Shown one piece after another: positions 32,974 to 46,352 of a stretch of DNA of 64,000 bases (within the stretch, counting starts at the first letter, position 1; the number at the start of each line of letters is the position of its first letter). The stretch is from Epichloe hybrida (taxonomy: Eukaryota; Ascomycota; Sordariomycetes; Hypocreales; Clavicipitaceae). The position numbers and the translations under genes were made by a program. The DNA lies in assembly GCA_019022495.1 (NCBI GenBank), contig JAFEKR010000020.1, positions 372,001 through 436,000 on the forward strand, written 5' to 3'. The notes under the pieces are model-generated. The model did no database searches. It was not told the origin of the DNA and saw only the letters and a program-made list of their open reading frames with translations.

Positions 32974-35042
32974 ATGGACATTATAGAAACGGGGCCGTCG
33001 CGGTCTATAGCGATTCATCTGAGCACAGTGACGTCGGCTACTGCGACACCGACCAAAACTTATATCCCAACTGATCCCGGTGAGGTTCTGGAAGAATGGT
33101 CTTCGCTCATCGGCATCATCACGGCCATCGTTGGTAACGTTCTCATTGCTCTAGCCCTGAACGTTCAGCGATACGCCCACACACGCATTCACAAGGAACG
33201 CGTACGAATCCGGCAAAGAGCTCGCGCGTTGACGAAACGGTCGCAAAGTAATGCCAATGGTAACGGCGATTCATATGGGACCATTTCTACGGCTACAATT
33301 GGGCATGATAGTAATAGCGGAGATCAAGCCCGGGACTCTCGCAGCTCTGAAATCCTCGGTGACCCTACGCAAGATGAGCTCCGACGTCATGAGACTGATC
33401 CTCTGTCTGTTTCATTTCTTTCCACTCCAAGTAAAGACGATGATATGAATGAGGATCAGAAAAAGGCTACTTCAAACTATCTGAGATCGCCGTATTGGTG
33501 GCTGGGTCAAATACTCATTACCCTCGGCGAAATGGGAAATTTCTTGGCTTATGGCTTTGCTCCTGCGTCTATCGTATCACCATTAGGTGTGGTGGCGTTA
33601 ATATCGAACTGCATAATCGCCCCAGTCATGTTTCACGAACGGTTTCGCGCCAGGGATTTTTGGGGTGTCGTTATTGCAGTTGCCGGAGTAGTGACTGTTG
33701 TTTTCAGTGCCAACCAGGAAGAGACAAAGCTGGAACCTCACGATGTTTTGGACGCGATCACAACAACGGAATTCGAAATCTACCTTGGCGTTACTATATT
33801 CCTAATTATCGTGCTGATGTGGGCAAGTAGCAAATATGGCAGGCGTACAATCCTTATAGACTTGGCTCTCGTAGGACTCTTTGGTATGTTGCGATCAGGG
33901 GCCAGAAGATTGTCTTACTAACGTTGGGCATTACAGGTGGTTATACGGCGTTGGCGACCAAGGGTGTGTCGTCCATGCTCTCGTCAACTCTCTGGAGAGC
34001 ATTCACGACTCCAGTGGTATATGCGCTGGTCTTCATTCTTCTCGTCACTGCAGTTATGCAAATCCGATATGTCAATAAGGCTCTTCAGCGATTCGACTCT
34101 ACCCAGGTCATACCCATCCAGTTTGTTCTTTTTACACTGTGTGTCATTTTGGGCAGCGCTGTTTTATATCGCGACTTCGTAAAGACTACGCCGAAGCAAG
34201 TCGCGTGTTTTGTAGGCGGCTGTCTACTCACATTCTTCGGCGTCTTCGTAATCACTAGTGGCCGACAACCGGAAGAAGATGACGACGAGGATCTTCTATC
34301 TGAAATTGATGGGGTTGAAGAGAATATTGGCTTGAGTAGGCACGAGGAGGGACTCGGCGCACAAGAATCACAGGGTCCTGCAACACCGAAGTCCCAGTCT
34401 CGTCGATCTAGCAGAATGTCGAGAGCAAGCTTCGCAGACTCTGTCAACCCAGAAGCTCCTCGAGACAAAGCGGGCATTCCCACATTAGGCCAAAAGGCCT
34501 CTGATAGCGCTCCGCACCTGATTGGAATCGAACCACGAGCCACGATGGTAGGCAATCCTTGGCGAGAATCATGGTCAAGCACGTCATCCCTCCCTCGTGG
34601 CGACAGGACGCTTTCTACCTACTCAGCGGCAACAGCGGCAACCGAGTCTGCTGTGGTATCAACTTCGGGAAATTCCAATGCCACCACTCCTATGCGTGAT
34701 GCAGACGCTGCCCTGATATATCCGGCTGACCTGCCAGTAACCCCTCGTCCTGGCACGGGGCTTTACCGTGCTAATAGCTACCATCGCTCTAAGACTTTCA
34801 TTTCCCCGTCCCCGCTATCGTCGACAGTAACAACAGTCGTGAAAGACGCCTTTCTACGGGACAACAATTCTTCAGTTCACAGATCATCTTTGAGACGTAT
34901 TCGATCTAGCATACGGGCTAGCTTGTTCTTCAACGATGACGACGAAAATAACACCGGGGCTTCGGGCTATACACCAATATCGACTTCTGACGTCCAGTTT
35001 CCGAGGCCGCGAGAAAACTCGGAAATAGATGTCATTCCTTAA
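32974..35042 (+). CDS. NIPA-type magnesium transporter family protein
   Basis: Membrane protein of the NIPA/DUF803 family, members of which carry Mg2+ in animals; the substrate here is inferred. Two exons (32974-33883 and 33937-35042, intron GTATGT...TTACAG) give 671 residues. The first membrane segment is SSLIGIITAIVGNVLIALAL (about 44-63). A polar loop follows, then the family core WWLGQILITLGEMGNFLAYG and APASIVSPLGVVALISN (about 174-215). Further segments are FWGVVIAVAGVVTVVFSAN, IYLGVTIFLIIVLMWA, GGYTALATKGVSSMLS, and three more hydrophobic stretches. After about residue 440 the tail is long, Ser/Thr-rich and acidic, and probably cytosolic. The NIPA core is about 300 residues, so the loop and tail are fungal additions. 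Confidence 0.9.
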
Positions 35043-36079
35043 ATATGACCATACGGGCAGACGATCTTGGAGTGTCAGCGATGCTCTAGGCGAGTTCTTT
35101 TGGTCCAAACGAAAGAGTAAAATGACAGGCTCAAGAAACGATGCCGAGCGGGGCGTTGCTCAGGTTGCTCAAAGCGGGAGTGACAGGGACGTTTGACCTA
35201 AGAGCTTCAGCGTGACAATTAATTTCAAGTAAGCTGAAATTCAGGATTTCATGTCTGCAATCATAATGTTGATTCTATGTCTTTCTGGATATACTCAAAG
35301 CCTATCGTCTTCCCACCACACTTTATAGTGCGCGGAAATAGCCCAGTACTGGCGTTCATGGCGCGCCTAATGTCTGACATTTGCATTTATTTCTGTTTTG
35401 TAAACCCTCATGTGTGCTACATCCGGTTCTATATACTCATTTATTCATTTTTTTTTCGGAAGCTGATGGACAAGCTTCGCTGCGAAAATAATTGCATACT
35501 CCTATTTCAGCCACACGAGAGACTACACAACCGTACGGTTTGGGATTGAGTACTTGGAGGAAGTTACGATATCAACACACGGTCATCAACTGTTCTAGGC
35601 ATCATGATTGCGTCCCGCAGCTCTATTTTTCAGGTGGTATCTAGCCTCCAATATATTAGCCGGCTTATATAAATAGTTGTGTTCCATATTGCGTCTCTAC
35701 CAGAGCTTTGCTGGAAAGGGCAAGGGCAAGGCAATCACGAAACTGCGATATGTCGACAAATTGCGGCGCACACGACTTACCAAATGAACACGAGAACGAC
35801 CATGTACAGGCAGGCCTCTTGGCCACGGGCGTAGTCTGACGTGAGGAAAATAGCAGGCCAAGGTCCTCCCTCATGTGAATGTCCTGTCCGGGTTAGATGC
35901 GTCTTTAATGCAGCCTCTGTCACACCGAGCAAGGGTCCTCCTGGCCTTTTCTTTGCAGTCAAGTCATCACCACGCAGATGGCCAGCCACTACCTTTTCAT
36001 CTGTCAGGAGCACAGAGGCAGAGAGGTCAAGAGACAGGATGATCATATGGTGGAACCTCGGATCCCTGTGGACAACTAA

Positions 36080-36490
36080 ATATGTAAGAGTCTTCAGCCT
36101 AGCTACTAGATAGCCACGTGCCTAGAGGGCGGGGTATAGTCAAGACCGCCTATTATAGTGGGGGTTAGAGTTCATATCACTCTGTTCCTCTTTATCCCCG
36201 ACCTAAGTCGTGAGATGATCCTAGCTGTCTCCTTTATTTCATAGCTAGCATCTAATTCGCTCAATTACCTCTGCTACGTAGATTTGTAAAATAATTCAAG
36301 GGGTGTGTATTGTAGTATTACCTCTGAACGGTTTTACACGACTATCAAGCTCCACGTGGGGTAGCCACTCATAACTATCAGTTAGCTATAGAGTGTGGAG
36401 CTATCGGGCATCTTATTAGGGTTAAACACGCCGAGACGAGGTACTATATAGCTCTAGTAAACTATAGGCAGAGCAAAGTACCTCTCACTC
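36080..36490. repeat. possible solo LTR or repeat relic
   Basis: A patch rich in ctatag/tagct words and TA dinucleotides, unlike its flanks and like the RIP-mutated LTRs elsewhere in the window. It includes attagggttaaacacgccga near 36415-36434. I found no paired copy or target duplication in the window, so this is only a compositional call. Confidence 0.28.
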
Positions 36491-39400
36491 CTCTTAGTGC
36501 CACGCTAAATTGTACAAAGATCTTATCATTGGCTTGCTGCCCCTCGTCAACTCGTGCAAAACCAAACAGGGATTTACATGTATGTACGGAGTAGAGTGTG
36601 CAAGAGATGCTGTGCTGCAAGCTACGAACAACAAAACCTGGGGGATAGGAGGAATTCCCCGCGTCGATTTCTCGAGCTTGGGCGTCGAGAACATGGCGCC
36701 ATCATGGAGAGAGGACCTTCGATCAACGTCCGAGTTCGACGCCGTCATCCCACCCATGCGCCGCGACGGCTGGCAGCCAACCACACGCTTTTCCTTCCTT
36801 CGTCTGGCTTTGTTTCCTTGCGTGTCGGGGAACTGAGAGGGCTACTCCAAGCAACGGGGGATTCGATCCATGCGCGCGTGATTGGTCAAGTTGTGTCGGG
36901 GAGGATGTCAAGGTGGGAGACGCCTCTGCAAACTTCCCTCGATCCGACCTCTGTTTTTGTGTGTGACTAGCAAACGATCAAGCGCGAAAGTGTTTTTCAC
37001 TTCAATTTAACCTCGGCCAGAGTAAAAATCCAGAACACGGGTGGAAGGAAAGAATTTGGCAAGCATGATGATGGAAGACTTTGTATGTCGAGTTATTACC
37101 CTTGTTGTTGGAATGTCAAGGGAGAAGAATCCTACATGTACAGGATAAGTTTCGAGTCAGGTCCCTCCCGCATCAGACGAAACGTCAAATGGCAAGCTAG
37201 GTTGAAGTACGTCATGTCGAGTCGTTTCTTTGTTTCTTTGTCGATTCCATGAGTGATTTTTGTCCCATTGACGATGCCGATTGGCGACAACTCATCGGCC
37301 ACTCGGGTGTCTTGGTCCTTCGAGCTTCTTTCCCCCTTTCGCCTTGGTCTTGATCCCGTACAGCAAGTGCGTGAGCATGAAACGAACAGGCATATTCACT
37401 CGGGGGACCTTGATAAATACTGCGCATACGGGTCCCCAAGCGGATGTGCCTGCAGCACTGCGGCCACTCCTCCGTGTTTTTTCCATCTCCCGCTTCAGAG
37501 TGCACGAAGCCAATGGGGCAATGTCTTCTCCCACTTGCTTGTTGCTGCCACCGTCGCGTCAAGTTGTTGACAAAAGTGGGCGCCCGCCGTGCAAGACTTG
37601 GTGTTGGATCATCATCATCTTCTACTCCGTACGCAGGTTAATGCTACAGCATTAACAACTTGCACTGAGCTGGGCGTTCACCGTGCAACAAGCATGGAGT
37701 CCGCTCCTTTGAAGGGGTTTTTCCTTTTTTTTTTTGTGTGTCCACATGTATTTTATCTACTCTTTCCGAAATCCGACGCCAGGGACTTTTTCTGCTCGCC
37801 TACCCTAGAAACGTAATTAAAGCCGGAGAAGCCATCATGTTCCGCGTTATGGCTAGGATATGTGTCCACCTTTTCTCTTTCCATCCTGTACTAACCACCG
37901 CATTGTGCCACGACAGGCGCAATAATCTGCTTTTGGTAAAGCCATGGCAAATCAGAGCCCAGAATAGGATCCTCGAGCAAGAGTAGGATTAGGCAACTAC
38001 GGAGTTACCCCAGCCCACATGCGAGAGTTGCTGATAGCAAACCATTCATCTACTTCCTGCTCCTGGACAATCCGTGCAGTAGCGCCAGCTGAAGACGGCG
38101 CCCCATGTTTACATGTATGTGACACCAAAAAAAGAAGTACATGTAAGAGGCCGTGCCCTATGTACCTCCCAGTATAAAACACCTGGAAAAGAACCATTAC
38201 CCCGTGTGCACGTGAAACCCTTGTGCTTGCGCTTGCAAAATGTCTGGCCTACCATTTCCCGCAACTGGCACCCAAGACGGCCCATGCATGAAACAGAGCT
38301 ATTGTAGGGTGTGATGCACGAAAAGTCTGCTAAAAGCCAGGGCTTGCTCGCCTTCTCTCGGCCAAGCTTGTTGCGGGCCCGTGGTTCATGAGAGCACAGG
38401 ACTGCGGGTGTCGGAACACATCGACTCGTCCCGGGGAACTGGTCGTTGCCTCGGGATTCTAGGCCAAATGGAGCCCACCTTCCAAATCTCGGCAACACTC
38501 TGGCCTGGCAGTTTTATTAATTAAGTTCAACCATGCCTATATGATGCACCCCCCCCCCCAATTAGTTCACAACTCTACTTGACAGGGGGCGGTGAGCTAG
38601 TGAGCTGATGAGCTAATATGTAGTTAGGCAGCTAGGAAATAGGTACATCAAATCAGTAATAATCTAATATTGAAAAGGAGCAACCTGTTTACAGTGCAGA
38701 ATGCCCGGTGCATTCTACTTTATTATTCTCAAACAATAGTATTCCATATCCCTCCCGAACACGAGGTAAAATTTGCTTAATATTGTTAAAGCCTATTGTG
38801 TTATTACGGTGCAGCCCACGGGGCCATCGCGAATGTCAGCGCGCATCGTCGTATGGGTTGGAGCCCGATTCCAGAAACAAGTCATTATTTGCTTGTGTAA
38901 TTAACACCTATATCAAGACGCATCAAGCCTTTTCCACTGGATATTATCCACAACTCTGAACCGGAATCCGGAATCGGAGACGGCAGAAGTCGCTCACGTA
39001 TGGATTAATAGAGTAGACCCTTCTTTCACCGCGAATCGACAGCCCACATCTTGCTTTGATTAGGGCAAATCTGGGAAGTCTACGGAGTAAAACCCTGCCG
39101 AACAAGCCCAAGCAGATATTCCTGTGGGTATGGCACCAGGCGGATACGTGCTGCAGACACGGCTCGGTGCGCATCATTCCTAATTTCCGAATATTTCTAT
39201 CCTAGGAAGGTGTGTGAGTTGAAGGAAAGAAGTAAGATTGGATGAGAATGAACTAGGGCAATACGTGTGATTGCAATGCACAAATCCCGCAGGCGCACCC
39301 GCGGCGAAAACGGCATTCTCTAAATTGGTCCAGAAAACCATTCCTCGTTGGATTGTACTCAATGGGACTATGAATGTTAATAGCAATCATTGTTTGTTGC

Positions 39401-40264
39401 TTCTTGCTTGGTGAGTCCGGCACGGGCGGGAGCAGGGCACACGATCCAACAGATGCCCCGGTCTCCTTGCTGACCAGGCCGTACGACGTGACCGATTCTG
39501 ATTCGGAGCGTATGTAGTGATGACACCGTACGACATGGTCTTCAGACCGGGCTCTGACAAGAACGACCAATGGGGCGGAGCCATTGTTGAGTCGAACCTG
39601 GAGCGAGAAGCTGTGGTGGGGATGAGCGTGGACCGGCTTCCGATGGGTAGCAACCTGTATGCAATAAACCTGGGCTGTTGGTTTGAAGCCACCAGACCTT
39701 CACATCAGCGCTTTGCTTTGCTTTGCTTTGCTTGTGCCTGGCTCTGGCTGCATGTCCGTTGCATGTCCAGCTTCTAGTCGACGTGCTTACCAGCCAGACA
39801 GGAAAATCTGGTATCTTTGGCCATTTGTGGACCACCCCTGCTGTTTCAATATTAGCATTCAGCCAATTTGTACAAAACGGGCAAGAGCCGGGATACGCGT
39901 AATATGTACATAATTAGTAAGCTGTGCTTGCAAAAAGCTGCCAAATCATGCAGAGTACATAGGGCAGCCAGTTTACTCCGTATGTACTCCGTACGTGCAC
40001 CACACACTATACAGCCCACAAGGCAGAGTTCCGCGGCCACTCAATAAAGCGACCGGGTCGTACCTGCATGGGAACCTGGAGCTTTACTAGGCAAGGCATG
40101 ATGAACTCATGGTGCTACGTCGCGTTGGGCAGGCAGCTCATGATGGATGGGGTCGTGCCACCTCGACCGAACCGCGACGCTCGCTAAAAGCCAAAGACGA
40201 GGCCGGCGTCTTTATTAGTGTAATAAAACACGAAGAAAGAGATGAGGAGACGAGGACGATAGCA

Positions 40265-40269
40265 GTTAT
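40265..40269. repeat. target-site duplication GTTAT (left)
   Basis: GTTAT directly precedes the left LTR and is repeated exactly at 45676-45680 after the right LTR. Confidence 0.9.
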
Positions 40270-40489
40270 TGTCAGGTAGGGGTGTAGATAGATGATGAAA
40301 AGTGTTCAATTTGATCAATCAGAGGTGCAGACGACAGCCGACTTTTGTACCTAAAGGGTACATAGTGCGCTATGGTAATAACTAGTCTACAGAGGTACTT
40401 CTAATATATTCGTCTCTACTAATATCTTATTCTAGTTAATGCGCGCCCCTTGCCTATATATCTAATACTTTAGGGAGCTCTTCCTAATA
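40270..40489 (-). repeat. 3' LTR (left) of second copia family
   Basis: 220 bp. It begins TGTCAGG and ends CCTAATA, a C-to-T/G-to-A mutated form of CCTGACA. Its outer part is well preserved and its inner part is heavily mutated. Confidence 0.92.
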
Positions 40490-40500
40490 TACCCCCTATA
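40490..40500 (-). other. polypurine tract of second copia family
   Basis: On the minus strand the sequence tatagggggta lies immediately before the 3' LTR, the position of a plus-strand primer tract. Confidence 0.6.
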
Positions 40501-43500
40501 GCTAAGATAACTATTAAAGCTAATAATCTAAGGCGTAGGAAGAGATTATGAATAATCTCTAGTATTATAATTAAGTAGGAATCTCCCTTATGCTAATTCT
40601 ATAGTAGAAGTCCCTATGTATTTAACCTAATAGAGGCTTTATAAAGCTATCTATAGGTATCTTAGAGGTCTTTATCTAATTTACCTTAATATTACCTATT
40701 ACATACTACTCTTAAATCTATATCTAATTTATATTAAGGTGCTTAAGGCTAGTTTAAAGCCTTCCTTCTATATATTTAGTAATCTAGATTATTTACTTAT
40801 TATTACACTAGATAATTAAGAGTAGCAGAACGTATACGTTAATATTACAAAGTAGCCTACTAAGAGAAATACACTCTTTTACACTATAATTCAGGGTAAA
40901 GAGCTCTGCTTCTATGCTTAAAGTTATTATGTAATATTACCTTCTAGACTTCTAATTAATTATAGCGCTATACATAATAAAGACATAGCCTTATGTTAAC
41001 TTCTAAGTCTTAGGATTATTGCTAAGTAAAGCATTTATACTAGAAAATAATGTATTAAAGCTATCTACGCCTAAATATTATAAGTAGAATTTCTTTATGT
41101 TCTAAGTGTATAATAGAGCACCCTATGCTAGCTTAATATGCTTTGCTAACGGATTTATTATAAAAGAGGCTAGCTTTAAAGCTATAAATACTGTATTAAG
41201 TCTTCTAATAATATAAAGGTACACTAAAGAGCCTATAATTACTCTATAGTAGCTAATTTCTTTGTCTAAAGCTTTATTATTATTTAGGTAAATTATGGCC
41301 GTTAGGAGAGGAGCTGTAATTAAGCTCTTTAACTCATTATTAATAATGTTAGGAATAAACTTCTAAGCAATCTTTTAAATATATAATTCCTGTAATAACT
41401 ATATCTCTTTAGTTTCGTGGTTTCTAATGATTTTAATGCCTAGGAACTACTTTAATTCGCCTTAGTCCTTAATGTCTAGGCTGTTTATTAATTGCTTATG
41501 TAATTCTTTGAATTCTACTTTAGATCCGTTAGGGTAAAGCACTATAATATTATTTACATAGAAAAACAGAATAAAATTATCCTTTATGAAGATACATAGG
41601 TCTTCTTTCCCTTAGATAAAGCTAAGCTCTAAAAGGAATCTTATTAAATAAAGAAACCATTATTAGGGAGCTTCCTATAGCCTATATAGTACTCTAATTA
41701 TCTTCTAGAGATAACCTTTTGTGTTTATACCCTCTAGGGGCTTATAAAAGATAGGTTCTTTAAGTTTTACGTATAGGAAGGCATTCTAAATATTATATTA
41801 TTAAGTATTAAGATCATTAGTATAATAAACCGCGAGTAGTATTCGTAAAGATTAAGAAGCAAGCGTTATAGTATAGTTATTAAGGTTATCCTTTGGTTAT
41901 TAATTACCTTATACTACTATTTAAGCCTTAAACTCTATAACTATGCCTTTTTTATTAGTTTTATATTTAAAAACCTAGCTAAGGTTAATAATTTCCTTAT
42001 ATTTATTAGGATTAATTAGTTTCTTAGGTATATTCTCCTAGTAGTTTAAGGATAGAAGCTTTAATAGCTCCTTTATAATTACTTCCTTCTAGTAGTCATG
42101 ATATAGTAATACTATTACCTAGTAATAATAGGTAGGTTCTAGAGGTATATCTTTAATATGTAAATTATGCTAAGTTCCTTAGAGCGCTATAGAGAAAGCA
42201 GAAGAAAACTATACTTACTTAGCTTTCCTTAAATCCTTTTATTAATATTTTCTAGTTATAATATTATTTAGATTAATACTATTATTATAAGGACTATAAT
42301 TCTCTATAGTCTTACTACTCTTAGTAGTAATTTTACTAGTCTCTATAGTAGTCTCCGCGTGTTTAGCTATTATGTTACTTATAAATTTATTAATCTTATA
42401 AAATAGTGCATTATTACCTTATACCTAAAGCTCTAAGTTCTCTATAGTAACTAGTACCTTATAAGAAGAGTTAGGAGGGGTTAAAAGAGCACTAATATAG
42501 CCGCTTTCTTACCCTAATATATAAGGTAGTGTTTCTACTTTAAACTAATTGTTTTCTTACTTTATAACTAAGGGCTAAAAGTCATGATTCTTCTCTTCTA
42601 GGTCTATTCCTATAAGGTCTTAACTAATTTCTTTATTAAGGTCTTTAGCTTTAAGCTCTTTAAGTAGCGTAATTATTAATATCTTCTTTATCTAGGCTAA
42701 TTTAATCTTTTCTTCTAATTTAAAGAATAAAGCCTTATTAAACTATACATATACTAATATAATAACCTTATAATTATAAAGGGTTAGAACTTAGATAATA
42801 TACTAAGATTTACCCTTATAACCTATAAGGTATCTGATATAAGCTTTCTACTCTAACTAAGGGATTAAGTTATTTAATTTAATATACTCTAAGGCTTTTG
42901 TTATTATAGGAAACGCTTTATATCCGTAAGCTTGGAGGTGCGAAATTAAGGGCTTTTAGGTCTCTAATATCTATAAATAGGTAGGGACGGTTTTCCTAGC
43001 CTAATTCCACTAAAGTTCGTATAGTGTAATCTATTTCCTATAATACTTAAAAGGCGTTTAATTTAATAAGTAAACCGCTATATTAAAGATCTTATTATTA
43101 AGTTCTGATAGGAATCTAGCCTCTAGACTTAATGTATAGGCCTTCTGCTTAACTATACCCCTAGATCTCTCTGCCTTACTATTCTAACTAGGTATTAAGG
43201 GAGCTAAATTATAGACCACAATACCCGCAAGGGCTATCTTATCCTTTATATTCTCTATAAAGAGGGCCTTTTTAATATTACTATACAAAAATTATAGCTA
43301 AACCCTAAATTAAGTGCTTAGAAACGCCGCTATTATACAGAAGCTATTATAAATCCTATCCTTTAATTTAAATAAGTAAAAGAATTATATTAAGGTTATA
43401 AGGCATGTAAAAATATACTAATACCTATTACTATTCTAATAAGGAGAGTTATAGTACTCTAGATTAACTAAAAGCCTATAACCTAGTCCTTAAGGAAGTC

Positions 43501-45445
43501 CTTTAGGTATAACCTACAATCTCTAGCGCTTAGCTTTGCCTATAGCATAGATCTTATACTCTATAAGCTTAGGTCCTATTAATTTAACACCTAAAGTTAC
43601 GTTTATAAGTTTTATAAAAGCCCTTTTGCCTAGATAACCACTTCTATAATACTAGAGATTTACATCTCCTCTCATAGGTAGCCTAGGAGCTTTGCTTAAT
43701 ATAGTATTAGCCTCTTTTAAGTCTTCCGATAGCCTGGAAAGCATATAAAGCTTATTAATATTATATACCCTAGCTATAGGCTAGTTTCCTTTATAAAGAA
43801 ATCCCTTCTTTTAATTCCAGAAGATGCCTGCCTTTATTATAATTATTACTAATACTAGATTAACATAGAATTCAGGAATAAATAAAGCTAACTCTAATAT
43901 AATAGTTCTTGCTCTTTGTAATATAAGGTCTATAATGGATATGCTTATAGGCCCTTAACCTAAAGCCATATAGATTATGCTACTAGCCTTAACCTCTATT
44001 ATTACATCCTTATCGAATTCAGATTATTTAAACCATTAGATGTTATTAAAGATATAAATGTTTGCTCTAGAGTTATAGAGAACTATATTCCTTCTTAATT
44101 CTAAGTTATTCCTAGTATTTAATAAATTCGTGCTTTTCTTTAATAATTCTATGCTCTTAAAGTATATAAATAATAATACATTAGCTAACTTTTCGCCTAG
44201 AGTAATAGCTACTAAGTTATTTATAGGGTTTTATAAAGGCATAATAATCTTATTACCCTTCTTCTCTAGCTTCTAATTTATAGCCTTTAATTTCTCCTAT
44301 AGGTTAGCCTTAAGATACTTCTTAATATTCTCTTTAGAGTTCTTCCTAACTTCCTAGTTCTTTAAAGTAACTTCTAGCTTATAGAGAGCCTTAAATAAAT
44401 TATAGGATTCCTACTACTTTAAGGCATTCTTTATATTGTGATTTATATATCTAGGGCACTTAGGCCTCTCTAGCTTTATTAAATTATTTAATCTATTACT
44501 TATAAGAGTATTAGTAATCTTTAGTTCCTTTAGCGAGGCCTTATAGTCCCTTTTAAACTTAGTAATAGCTTTAATTAAGCTTATTTTTATCCCTTTATTA
44601 AGCAGGTTATTCCACTTCTTTTAAAATAACTTATATTTACTTTAAAGAGGCGTAATAAACTTATATAGTATTATCTCTTTAGTTTATTAGGTTCTAAGGT
44701 CTAGATAATTCCTCTAAAGTACTTTGATTATTACAGCCTACTTATACTAATTATAGGTACCTTTAGCTTACAAATAATTATTTAAATGGTTCTTTATAAG
44801 GATTAGTATCTTCTTTATATTTAGCTTATACTACTTATAAAGAAGTAAGAGTATCCTTTAGATATAATATTAGATAGACTCCTTCTCCTTAACCTTAGTA
44901 TTAAAGTTAAGGGAATCTTAAATATTCTTTAAAAGGGTTTTATAAATATATTCCCTAATCTTTAGTATTTATTTAGCTAGATTATAATACTTTATAAGCT
45001 TAAATTAAAGCTCCTTATATTTAAAATTAAAGCAATCCTTTGTATCTTTATATACTAGCTTCTAATCCTTAAGAGTATTAGGGTTATCCTCTATAATCTC
45101 TAGTCTCTAACCCCTCTATAGGTACATAGGTATTATAGGTTCTTTAAGTAATTTAACCTTATTTAGGTTAATATACTCCTAGACCCTATAGGATTTCGTG
45201 TAATTCTTAATCTATATAAACCACTTAATCTAGTCCTTCTTTAATAATAATACTATATTTAGAGTTTCTTTAGATATATTAAAGGGGAACACACTATATA
45301 AGGGAAGCATAGGATATATTAATTAACTATTGATTAATATAATAAGGGCATTTATCTTGTGATATTAGTAAGCATTAATTTAATTAATCTAACGGAGCTT
45401 AATACTTTAAAGATAATAATAAAATTTAGCAATAGAAACCACCTA
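40500..45445 (-). pseudogene. copia gag-pol remnant, RIP-destroyed
   Basis: Minus-strand conceptual reading across stops shows copia landmarks in order. Near 43.8-43.5 kb is a GAG-pre-integrase-like segment (YNINKLYMLSRLSEDLK, then GYLGKRAFIKLINVTLG). At about 41.8-41.5 kb is the reverse transcriptase (NAFLYVKLKEPIFYKPLEGI, then VLYRLxEAP where the family has ALYGLKxAP, then FFLCKxYYS at the place of the catalytic YVDD). The YVDD motif is itself destroyed. Stops are mainly TAG/TAA from Trp and Gln codons. Confidence 0.85.
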
Positions 45446-45455
45446 GGCTTATAAC
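45446..45455 (-). other. primer binding site of second copia family
   Basis: Minus strand reads GTTATAAGCC directly after the 5' LTR. This differs by one G-to-A change from GTTATGAGCC, the complement of the initiator tRNA-Met anticodon loop, as in the other copia family of this window. Confidence 0.55.
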
Positions 45456-45675
45456 TATTAGGTAGGGGTGTAGATAAATGATAAAAAGTGTTCAATTTGA
45501 TTAATCAGAGGTGCAGACAATAGCCGACTTTTGTACCTGAAGGGTACACAGTGCGCTATAGTAATAACTAGTCTATAGAGGTACTTCTAATACATTCGTC
45601 TCCACCGATGTCTTATCCTAGTCAATGCGCGCCCCTCGCCCACACATCCAATGCTTCAGGGAGCTCTTCCTGACA
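45456..45675 (-). repeat. 5' LTR (right) of second copia family
   Basis: 220 bp, collinear with 40270-40489. It begins TATTAGG (mutated TGTCAGG) and ends in an intact CCTGACA. Its inner part is mutated and its outer part preserved. Confidence 0.92.
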
Positions 45676-45680
45676 GTTAT
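45676..45680. repeat. target-site duplication GTTAT (right)
   Basis: Exact copy of 40265-40269. Confidence 0.9.
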
Positions 45681-46352
45681 AGATGGCATGCCTTTGTCCA
45701 AGTCGCGCATCACTGGATTCACAGCTCCAAGTCGTCACTTCCATCTGTCAAGCTCTTCGGACAGTCCGTCAATCCGTTGCCCATGCCCACAGGCCCTTCA
45801 TCAATCGTCGATTGCGTCTTCCACATTTACCGACAGCCTACTGTTCCCGCCGACCTGTTTCTTAGAAGTGCCGCAGCCTGTAGGAACACAGGCCTTCTCC
45901 CTCCCACCTCCCACCTCCCACCCCCGGATCCGAGGTCTCAGGTCTCATGTCTCAACACCCGCCCACCCTTGGTGCTTGGGGTTTGTTGGATTTATTGTTC
46001 CACTAAGCCTCCAAGTCTCCTTCGTGCCCCCCCCCGACAGACTTCTTTCTTATTGGCTGTGGCTTGTCACCTAAATCCCACAACTTCTTCCATAAGTCTG
46101 TTTTTGTTATGCCTTGCGAATTGAGTCTTCCCTCATGATCATCTGTGAAAATGGAAGACGGACTTGAAAATATTGGGTTCCACGCCCATGGCCTGCTGTG
46201 GTGCCGATCACTTTCTCAACTCCACCTTCATACATAGCCAATCCATCGCGGACTGGCCGCCGGGGATGCTGGGTCAAGCTTCGGAGGCAGGCAGCAGGGG
46301 AGAGCACGAACTTTATCGTCGCCCTCTTACCCCCTGGCCCTGTTAAGTCAAG
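45681..46352. promoter_or_regulatory. region between copia element and CRIB gene
   Basis: About 670 bp, likely promoter and leader of the CRIB gene. Contains a cctccca repeat near 45897-45924 and nine C at 46027-46035. The retrotransposon stands immediately upstream and has separated this DNA from whatever preceded it. Confidence 0.45.

Larger units (their letters stand above)
35043..40269. other. 5.2-kb interval without a recognisable gene
   Basis: GC-balanced except for a patch at 36.1-36.5 kb. Many short overlapping frames exist on both strands, but none resembles a known protein or shows a consistent exon series. It contains C and G homopolymer runs (for example 11 C at 38549-38559). It abuts the copia element at 40270. 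A fast-evolving or non-coding gene cannot be excluded. Confidence 0.5.
40270..45675 (-). mobile_element. complete Ty1/copia retrotransposon, second family, RIP-degraded
   Basis: A 5406-bp element with two 220-bp LTRs, terminal inverted ends TGTCAGG/CCTGACA, a 5-bp GTTAT target duplication, a purine tract next to the left (3') LTR and a tRNA-like primer site next to the right (5') LTR. It therefore lies on the minus strand. The interior is very AT-rich and has no open frame longer than 60 codons. Its LTR and protein remnants differ from the family at 1-4624 and 55391-62522. Confidence 0.93.

Noticed and set aside
36494..39913. Numerous 60-140 codon frames in the gene-free interval
   Set aside because: They overlap one another on both strands, show no conserved motif, and give no consistent exon chain.
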